Assembly: GCA_024741835.1 (NCBI GenBank)
Contig: JAENRP010000250.1
Span: 9,904-66,060 of the forward strand
Reading direction: 5' to 3'
DNA length: 56,157 nt
From: Diplocarpon mali
Lineage: Eukaryota > Ascomycota > Leotiomycetes > Helotiales > Drepanopezizaceae
Position numbers and translations under genes: made by a program. Shown one piece after another: positions 47,600 through 56,157 of this stretch (positions within the stretch are counted from its first letter, which is position 1; each line of letters starts with the position of its first letter). The notes beneath the pieces were generated by a model, which saw only the letters and a program-made list of their open reading frames with translations, searched no databases and was not told the DNA's origin.

Positions 47600-50500
47600 A
47601 TGGCAGAGAAAATGGCCTTTCTCCTCTTCGGAGACCAGTCTCTGGGGGTCTATGAGTTCCTGGCTGACTTCTACCAACACGGAAATCCCAGCGTTCTGGC
47701 GCTATCATTCTTAGACCAGGTCGCTGCAGCTCTACGAGAAGAGGTGGACCGCATGTCGACTGTCGAACGTCACAGGGTTCCATACTTCTCCAGCATCAAG
47801 GACTTGAACGAGAATTACCAAGCCAAGAAGATCAAGAACTCAGCCGTGGATAGTGCGCTGCTCTGCATTACGCAGCTGGCCCACTACATCGAGTAAGTCC
47901 CTGGTGGTTAAATATTCCCGACTATTATCCACCCCCAAACAATTATTATCGATCCCGAGCTGACCGTGTTAAGCCGGAGCGAGAAAGTCCCTGAGGATGT
48001 CACACAGCCAGAAGATACGTGCCTTGTCGGTCTGTGCACCGGTCTCTTTGCAGCCGCTGCAATTGCCTCCTCGCAGTCGCTGTCGACTCTCGTTCCTATC
48101 GCAGTGCAGGTTGCCTTGATGGCTTTCCGAGCTGGAGCTCATGTTACTGCTATGGCGGAACGTCTTCACAAAGACACCATCTCATCAGAACCATGGACCT
48201 ACGTCCTACCAAGCATCACTGAGGACGAAACGAGATTAGTACTGGATAAATTCCACAACGATGCTGTGAGCATATCTGGGTGTGAAAAGTCGCCTCATCT
48301 AATCTTGAGTAGGGTATCCCATCAGTCAATCGTGTGTATATAAGCGCGATCACAAGCAACAGCATCGCCATCAGCGGCGCTCCCGCCAGTCTCAAATTGC
48401 TGTTCGACTTCCAAAGCTTTGAAGCCAAGCCGATTCCGATCCCAGTCCACGGTCCTTACCACGCAGCTCATCTGCACTCGGTCTTTGACGCTGACAAGAT
48501 CCTTCGGACCGGCGACTCCCACGTCCAGCGAGTTCTAGGCCAAGCCAAACCTAGGTACCCTGTGCTTTCCTGTAGGACGGGAGAACTCTACTCCGAAGAG
48601 AACTCGATCTCTTTGATCCAGCACATCTTGCGGGATATCCTGACCGAGCCACTTCGTTTCCCAAAAGTCGTTCATGGAAGCATCCTGAAGGCCCAAAGCT
48701 ACCGAGGGCCTAAGTGTTTAGTCATCCCCTTTGGTAAGCACACCCAACCCTCAAATCCGGCTCTCCATCTCCTCCCTTAATATCTCGATCGTCCTCTGCT
48801 GGTCGTCTTGTCAACACTCAACCTAAACCAACCCAACCTCATTCCACTCCATCGTTGTAGAGTCACCCTTTCTCCATAACCCACCATAGAATCAATACAG
48901 CCCTCGATGGTTATGCTTACTTCCATATAATAGGCCCTACCAAAGCGGCCACCACGCTCGCAACGATATTGAAGGCTCAAACCTCTCTTGATATCATTCT
49001 TAGGAGATCCCCATCCACGGCCACACGACCAACCCCTACCTCTAATAATTTCGCTAATGGATCGAACGGACGATGCAAGCTCGCTATCGTTGGGATGGCC
49101 GGTCGCTTCCCCGACGCCGCCAGTCACGAAAAGCTGTGGGACCTCCTCGAGAAAGGTCTCGATGTCCACCGCGAAGTACCCAAGGACCGTTTCGACGCAA
49201 AGACTCATACAGATACTGCCGGCAAGACCAGGAACACTAGTCATACACCTTATGGCTGCTGGATCGAGAATCCGGGCCTCTTTGACCCTCGCTTCTTCAA
49301 CATGTCACCAAGAGAAGCCCTCCAGACTGATCCAATGCAGCGCCTGTCACTGGTAACAGCCTTCGAAGCACTGGAGATGGCGGGCTACGTTCCGAATCGA
49401 ACGCGTTCGACTAAACTGGATCGCATCGGTACCTTTTACGGACAAACTTCTGATGACTGGAGAGAAATCAATGCTGCCCAGGATGTGGACACCTACTTCA
49501 TCACCGGCGGTGTGAGAGCATTTGGCCCAGGACGGATCAACTATCACTTTGGCTTCTCTGGCCCGTCTTTCAGTATTGATACCGCCTGTTCGTCGAGTGC
49601 TGCAGCTATTCAACTTGCCTGCACTTCGTTATGGGCTGGCGATTGCGACACGGCTATTGTGGGTGGCGTTTCTTGTAGGTGTTCCCACCCCCTCCTATGG
49701 TCCCGACGACTCCTATAGGAAGCTGTCGCATAAAGCTGCACAAAGCTGCATATAGTGCTGACTTTCAACCTCCTAGGCATGACCAACTCTGATATTTTTG
49801 CTGGTCTCAGTCGGGGGCAGTTCCTTTCCAAGACCGGCCCTTGCGCAACCTTTGACAACGATGCCGACGGATACTGTAGGGCAGATGCTGTCGGTAGCGT
49901 AATTGTTAAGAGATTGGAAGACGCTCTGGCGGAGTACGTGCAAGCTTTTCCACACACTTACCCCACACAAGATCAAGTTTCACATGCTAATTCTCACCAG
50001 CAAGGACAACGTTCTCGCCGTCATCTTGGGCACTGCTACCAATCACTCAGCTGACGCAATATCCATCACTCATCCCCACGGTGGAACTCAAGAACTCTTG
50101 TACCAAAGTATCCTCGCAAGAGCGGGTGTTGATCCTCTCGACATTGACTATGTCGAGATGCACGGCACAGGTACACAAGCAGGCGAGTCTCTCAAACCCT
50201 CATCATGACCTTCGGGATTGACATTCGGAACAGGTGATGGCACCGAAATGCGATCAGTCACAAATGTTTTCGCGCCTGTCGATCGAAAGCGAACAGCTGA
50301 GCAGCCACTATATCTCGGAGCGGTCAAAGCGAACGTGGGACACGGTGAAGCAGCGTCTGGTGTAACGGCACTGATCAAAGTGCTTATGATGCTTCAGAAG
50401 AATGCCATTCCCCCTCACGTCGGTATTAAGAACACTATCAACAAAGGCTTCCCTTCTGATTTGGCTGAGCGAAATGTCCACATTGCCTTTCACAAAACAC

Positions 50501-53500
50501 CACTACGCAAACGCACAAATGCCCCTCGTCGTGTCTTTGTCAACAACTTCAGTGCGGCTGGTGGCAATACTGGACTGCTCCTCGAAGAGGCACCCTCGGT
50601 GAACCGTGCTGCAATTGATCCGCGCTCAAGTCATGTCGTCACCGTCACAGCAAAGTCAAAGTCGGCAATGCTCAGAAATGCTCAGAACTTGATCTCCTAT
50701 CTCACCCAGCACCCGACAATATCCCTCGCAGATGTCGCCTACACTACATCGGCTCGTCGCATCCAACACAATTGGAGAATGTCGATAGCCACTACAGATA
50801 TCTCGGAGGCCGCTGGTCTGCTTGGCTCCAAGCTTGCTGCTGATTTCGTTCCTGTTCCGTCTGACCCGCCGAAGGTCGGATTCTTGTTTACCGGACAAGG
50901 ATCTCACTACGCAGCTATGGGCAAGGAGCTTTACACCACATCCACCCTGTTCAAGGAGACGATCGATGATTTCGATACGATTGCTACGATTCACGGGTTC
51001 CCCTCTTTTGTCTCTTTGATTGACGGTGGTGCAGGTGACGTCCAGACCTTGTCGCCTGTCGCTGTGCAGATTGGTATCGTCTGTCTCGAGATGGCTCTAG
51101 CTAAGCTTTGGGACTCGTGGGGTATCAAGCCTGCAGTCGTCTTAGGTCACAGCTTGGGAGAGTATGCCGCTCTCAACGTATCTGGCGTCCTCTCCGCAAG
51201 CGACGCCATCTACCTTGTCGGGAGTAGGGCTCAGCTGCTTGTCCGCAAATGCACCCCTGGCACCCATGTCATGCTTGCAGTCCAAGGATCCCTCGAATCC
51301 GTCACAAAGACCCTTGGCAGACAAGCCGAGTCCGTCAATATAGCTTGCGTCAACAGCATTCGCGAGACAGTCCTCAGTGGCGAAGCTGCCGAGTTGTCCC
51401 AGATCTCAGACCTCCTCACCGGCTCCGGCTACAAGTGCACCCAGCTGAAAGTCCCGTTTGCCTTTCACTCTGCTCAAGTCGATCCAATCTTAGACGAGTT
51501 CCAAAAGACAGCAGACCCGATCAACTTCGGTAAAGCAGGCGTCCCAATCATATCCACGGTGTTGGGACGCATGCTCGACGAACACGAAGCAGTAGATGCC
51601 GTGTACCTCCGCAACCATGCACGCAACCGAGTAAACTTTGCTGGCGGCCTTCAATCTGCGCAGCTGGCCGGCGCAATAAACGACAAGACCGTCTGGATCG
51701 AAGTCGGTCCTCATCCAGTCTGCTCTAACATGGCGAAAGCTACGCTGGGCATTTCAACCATTACTGCTCCGTCCTTGCACAGAGGCGAGAGTGCGTACAA
51801 GACGATTGCACACAGCCTGTGTACGATGCACACAGCTGGTCTGAACATTGATTGGAATGAGTATCACCGAGACTTCAGCGACTCTGTTCATCTGCTTGAC
51901 CTCCCGACTTACTCGTTCGATGATAAGAATTACTGGATTCAGTATGAGGGAGACTGGTGCCTGACTAAGGGAGATGGTGCAGCTGGCAGGATCACGCCTC
52001 TTTTGGAGGACACGAAACCCAAGCTGTCTACCACTTCTGTGCAAAAGATCGTTAGTGAATCTGTCAAAGATAATACGGCTGTCGTACGCGCCGAGTCTGA
52101 TCTGGCCGAGCCAGACTTGAGGGGCGTTGTCACGGGTCACTTGGTCAATGGAGCAATGCTCTGTCCATCAGTGAGTCTGAAACTTTAGGCTGAAAATTCA
52201 TCCTTGCTCACATATCACAGTCCCTCTACGCAGATATGGCCATGACTCTGGCCGAGTATGCCTACAGGCTGGTCCGCCCGGATGCTATTGATCTAGGAAT
52301 GAATATCGCCAACATGAAGGTCCCGAAGCCTCTCATCGCACGACCCGACGGAGCGAGCCAGATCCTCAGCGTGAGAGCTACTGTTGACGTCATTGCCGGC
52401 AAAGCAGATCTCGTCTTCTCTACTGGATCCGACAAAACGAAAGTTGATCACGGCATCTGCGAGGTGTTCTTCAGCAGCAACAAGGACTATCTCGCTGAAT
52501 GGCAACGCACCGCCTATCTCATCAAATCCCGGATCGACTGGCTCGAGGCTGCCGAGAAGAGCGGCGGGGCCCACAAGGTTGGTCGTGGTCTCGCGTACAA
52601 GCTGTTCGCAGCGTTGGTGGACTATAACCCGCGGTACCGGGGCATGGGAGAGGTGATACTTCATAGCGAGAACTTTGAAGCTACCGCCAAGGTTGATTTC
52701 CAAACTAACGACGGCAATTTCAAGAACAGTCCCTACTGGATCGATAGTGTCTGTCACATCTCAGGTTTCATTGTCAATGGCTCAGACGCGGTTGACTCGA
52801 GGGAGAATGTCTACATTTCCCACGGATGGGAGTCCCTTCGGTTTGCCGAGCCACTGTCTAAAGACAAGACCTATCGCTCTTATGTCAGGATGCAGCCCGA
52901 AGAGGGCAAGGTATTGGCAGGAGATGTGTATATCTTCGACGGGGATAGGATCGTCGGAATGGTCGGGTGCTTGAAGTTCCAATGCCTCCCCCGTAAGGTG
53001 TTGAATATGTTCCTACCACCTGTGGGAGCAAAAGCCCTCGGGGACAAGACTTCACCAGTGCCTGCTAATGCCCCAGCATCAAAGAAATCCAAGACTGCGC
53101 AGGTCACCATGGCCAACATTGCCAGCGTTAACAAGAAGCTGACCACCGTGTGCACCCGCGCGCTGGAAATCCTCGCGGCCGAAGTTGGTGTTGGCATGGA
53201 TGAGCTGGTGGACAACATTGGCTTCTCGGATCTGGGTGTTGACTCTCTCATGTCGCTTACGGTCAGTGGGAGGATTCGGGAAGAGCTGGAGATCGATGTG
53301 CACTCGCACGACTTCAACGACCACCCAACCATCGGGTCCTTCAAAGCCTTCCTCGGCAAGTTCGAGACGGGGATACCAAGCTCCACATCAAGCGATACCC
53401 ACAGCCTCTCGTCCGCTGATAAGTCCACCTCGGGGCTCGTCGACGACTCGAACGTCACAACGCCTCTGGAAGACAGCACCGTCGAAGACAACGACAACAG

Positions 53501-54683
53501 CAAAGACGAGGGGCTTGGCGATCTCATACGTGTCACGATCGCCGAGGAGATGGGCGTCGACGTTACGGAGATTGCAGAGACGATCGATCTATCCTCGTTG
53601 GGCATGGACTCGCTCATGAGTCTGTCGATTCTCGGGCGGCTGAGAGAGAAGACAGACATGTCCCTCCCAGCAGATCTCCTCACTGCCAACCAGACGATTC
53701 GAGATATCAAGACGAGCCTGGGCATCGGCGCACCGGCAAAGCCCGTCGGGCCCGTCCTGGTCGTCTCCAAGACTGTAGCCAGCAACATCGTCACCCCGGA
53801 TGTCAACGTCCTCCAGCCGCGAAGATCTGCGACCTCGGTACTCCTGCAGGGCAACTCGCGCCGGGCGAGCAAGACCCTGTGGCTGATTCCCGACGGTGGT
53901 GGATCCGCAACGTCGTACGTCGACATCCCCGACTTATCACCTGACGTGGCCGTATTCGGGCTCAACTCGCCTTACATGAAGAATCCCGAGGATTACACGT
54001 GCGGCGTGATAGGCATGGCGTCCGCAATTATCGTGGAGATTAAGCGTCGCCAGCCCGCCGGACCCTACACGCTGGCTGGCTGGAGTGCCGGCGGTGTCGT
54101 CGCCTTTGAGGCTGTGAACCAGCTCACCCGCGCCGGCGACGTCGTGGACAAGCTCATCCTGATCGACTCCCCCTGCCCAGACATCATTGAGCCCCTGCCG
54201 TTGTCGCTACACCGGTGGTTTGCGTCAATCGGCCTCCTCGGCGACGGCGATATCTCCAAGCTGCCCCCCTGGCTGCTTCCGCACTTTGCAGCTTCCGTCA
54301 ACGCCCTATCGACCTACACCCCGGAGAGCATCGAGCCTTCCAGGTGCCCGCGCGTGACGGCTATCTGGTGCGAGGACGGGGTATGCAAGCTGCCCAGCGA
54401 CCCGCGGCCAGACCCTTTCCCGTACGGCCACGCGCAATTCCTGCTCGACAACCGCACGGATTTCGGTCCCAATCTGTGGGACAGGTATCTCGACCCGGAG
54501 AAGTTTGAGTGCAAGCATATGCCCGGTAACCACTTCTCCATGATGAAAGCGCCACACGTGAGTCCCTGTTCTCTCTTCTCTTCTCTGTTTCTCCTCCTTC
54601 CCGAGATCTGTCACGCTGACCGACTCTTGCAGGTGGCCGAGCTCAGGGACATGATTAGAGATGCGATTAATGCCGTAGCATAA
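47600..54683 (+). CDS. Non-reducing polyketide synthase, SAT-KS-AT-PT-ACP-ACP-TE, melanin/pigment type
   Basis: Nine exons: 47600-47892, 47974-48265, 48313-48733, 48934-49674, 49777-49933, 50001-50182, 50234-52170, 52221-54557, 54633-54683; 2136 aa. The SAT has GLCTG (C119) and HGPYH (H241/H245). The KS starts near 384 with DTACSSS (C554), HGTGT (H689) and NVGHG (H732). The AT has GHSLG (S1002). The product template has [18 protein letters not shown] (H1331) and WIDSVCH (D1516). Two ACPs carry DSL serines at S1683 and S1805. The Claisen-type TE has GWSAGG (S1963), D1990 and GNHFSMM (H2112). All catalytic residues are intact. This domain order, with twin ACPs and a terminal TE, is that of wA/Alb1/Pks1 pigment synthases, which build a naphthopyrone or tetrahydroxynaphthalene core from malonyl-CoA. 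Orsellinate-type synthases share the order. Intron 6 (50183-50233) is GC-AG. The start gives the usual SAT N-terminus (MAFLLFGDQ). Confidence 0.96.
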
Positions 54684-55820
54684 TGGCACAAGGCGATGGT
54701 GAGATCGTACGAGACGAGATGCTACAAGATGAGGTGAGATGAGACGTGAGATTGGTTGACTGCGCGTCGGGATCAGACCAACATAGGACTATAATTGTGG
54801 AGTTTACGAGCTACGGCTGGTCACAGCTCGGGCGGTCTTGTCACTGTGGAGTTTATAATCTCTGGCTTATTGCCGCTTGTTTTACTTTCGGGGGACGGGA
54901 CGGGATGGATATTGTTATTTTCTTTTCCCACGCGTTTCTTCTTCTCTATATTCCTTAATTTATTACATCACCCCTTACCCATGCACGCAATCCACTTGTA
55001 CTGTATCATTAAATCCCGCAGCTGGGTCCTCGCAACTGGTCGCCCCATGTGGATATGGTTAGATGGACATTCTGCACTCTCATCAGACGGGCACGTACAC
55101 GTGTAGGCACTACTACCATTCCTACTCCTATGCCCACTTACGCTGCCGCAGCTCAGGCTGACGCGACGCTTGGTTTGCAACGACCTCTCCAACGCTACAC
55201 TTGTCTCATGGTATCTATTTCCCATGCGCCTTTTGTGACGCGCTCTAGGGATGCGATTCTCCCGGGTTGTGCAAATAAGCAATACTGTCGCTGTGCGCGA
55301 AACATGCAGTAGTGCTCGTCCTGGTATCCGTGCTCGTGCTAGTAGTCTACAGCACATGTTGCTTGTCTTCACTCGCATTGTCTCTAAACACCGCACCGCA
55401 CCGCACATCCGCGTCCTGATCTAGTCTCCACCTGCCCTTCGATATAGGCTTTCACTGGAGGAGCAGTCGGTTGGTGCAGCACCGCATCCTTCCAAGGGCT
55501 CCTCCCATCCTCACGTGAGGAGGGTGTCGCACTGGACCTCCCTCTCCTCTCTTTTGCTTATCTCGCTTCTGGGAAGGGAAACACGGTTCTGTTCTTCATG
55601 GGCGATCCCGTAGGTCTCTCAAGCTGGGCAGAGCGTCAAAAGACGAGCGTGGAACGTGGAACGAGGCTGCTGAGAGTGGTCAGTGGTGCGCGGGTCTGGG
55701 TTCGGTAGTACGATTCTCGAGGAGTGCCTCGTGTAGTGTGGTGGGTATGTCGTTGAGGAGTTTGGCGGTGGTTCGTTGGTAGTCTTAGCTTGGTCACGGG
55801 AGATGGATGGATTATGTATG
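54684..55820. other. Intergenic DNA downstream of the PKS
   Basis: No gene is supported. The stretch contains repeated GAGATGAGAC-like motifs just after the PKS stop (about 54690-54750), a short CACCGCACCGCAC repeat at about 55389, and T-rich sequence at about 54905-54965 where PKS polyadenylation could occur. Confidence 0.5.
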
Positions 55821-55950
55821 TGTATGTATGTGTATGTAAGTGTATGTAAGTGTATGTAAGTGTATGTAAGTGTATGTAAGTGTATGTAAGTGTATGTAAG
55901 TGTATGTAAGTGTATGTAAGTGTTTGTAAGTGTTTGTAAGTGTATGTATG
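55821..55950 (+). repeat. Decamer tandem array (TGTATGTAAG)n
   Basis: Nine exact TGTATGTAAG units (55831-55920), two TGTTTGTAAG variants (55921-55940) and TGTATGTATG units at both edges. Irregular TG/TA-rich sequence follows to about 56050. Confidence 0.97.
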
Positions 55951-56050
55951 TGCATGTATGTATACATATGTATATATATTTATATGTATGTGTATGTGTA
56001 TGTATATATACATATATATGTATATATGTGTGTATATGTGTATATATACA

Positions 56051-56157
56051 TATACATACATATACATACATATACATACATATACATACATATACATACA
56101 TATACATACATATACATACATATACATACATATACATACATATACATACATATACAT
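56051..56157 (+). repeat. Decamer tandem array (TATACATACA)n, continuing to the window edge
   Basis: Ten exact TATACATACA units (56051-56150) and a partial eleventh at the edge. The reverse complement of the unit, TGTATGTATA, differs from the neighbouring array's unit at two of ten bases, so the two arrays form a large imperfect inverted repeat. Confidence 0.97.

Noticed and set aside
55619..56157. Long minus-strand Tyr/His/Met-rich frames
   Set aside because: They are translations of the decamer microsatellites, whose short units lack stops in some phases.
55821..56157. Telomere or CRISPR-like array at the window end
   Set aside because: Units are contiguous decamers without spacers and do not resemble TTAGGG. 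CRISPR is not expected in a fungus.

Overview
The window is nuclear DNA of a filamentous ascomycete (Pezizomycotina). The evidence is small introns (mostly 45-75 nt) with GT/GC...AG ends and CTRAY-like branch sites, the gene families present, and a left block of dead retroelements. Their decay is almost purely transitions, with C-to-T in CpA context, the signature of repeat-induced point mutation (RIP). I cannot name the species.

Layout. Bases 1 to about 12,670 are an AT-rich, RIP-decayed nest of retroelements: the left-truncated end of a Ty3/gypsy relic on the minus strand, an unclassified gag-like relic on the plus strand, and, inserted into the latter, a structurally complete Ty1/copia element (4577-12146; 198-bp LTRs, 5-bp target duplication GCAAT). 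The copia element carries one uninterrupted gag-pol reading phase riddled with TAA/TAG, plus a GC-rich extra reading frame between pol and the 3' LTR.

From about 12,700 the DNA is ordinary gene-bearing sequence. In order it holds an F-box/WD40 protein of the Cdc4/FBXW7 type (minus), a ZIP9/Atx2-type metal transporter (minus) divergent from histone acetyltransferase HAT1 (plus), pyruvate dehydrogenase E1-alpha (plus), a tRNA-Val(CAC) gene with an unusual second insertion (minus), coronin (plus), a four-exon thiamine-binding/UPF0045 protein of the Ecm15 type (minus), and a secreted PI-PLC-like protein (plus). A gene-poor 7.3-kb stretch with small decayed repeats follows.

The right end holds a two-gene pigment-type locus: a secreted Fet3/Abr1-like multicopper oxidase (43300-45081) and a complete non-reducing polyketide synthase, SAT-KS-AT-PT-ACP-ACP-TE (47600-54683, nine exons, 2136 aa). 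This pairing resembles DHN-melanin or conidial-pigment loci, in which a PKS makes the naphthopyrone or tetrahydroxynaphthalene precursor and a copper oxidase acts late. Three exact copies of the 11-mer CTCGTAACGAG flank the oxidase, and a tandem CACGTG cluster lies between the two genes. Each gene has one GC-AG intron. The window ends in two long decamer microsatellites whose units are near reverse complements.

All exon structures were reconstructed by hand from reading phase, splice sites and family knowledge. They are phase-consistent but not supported by transcripts.
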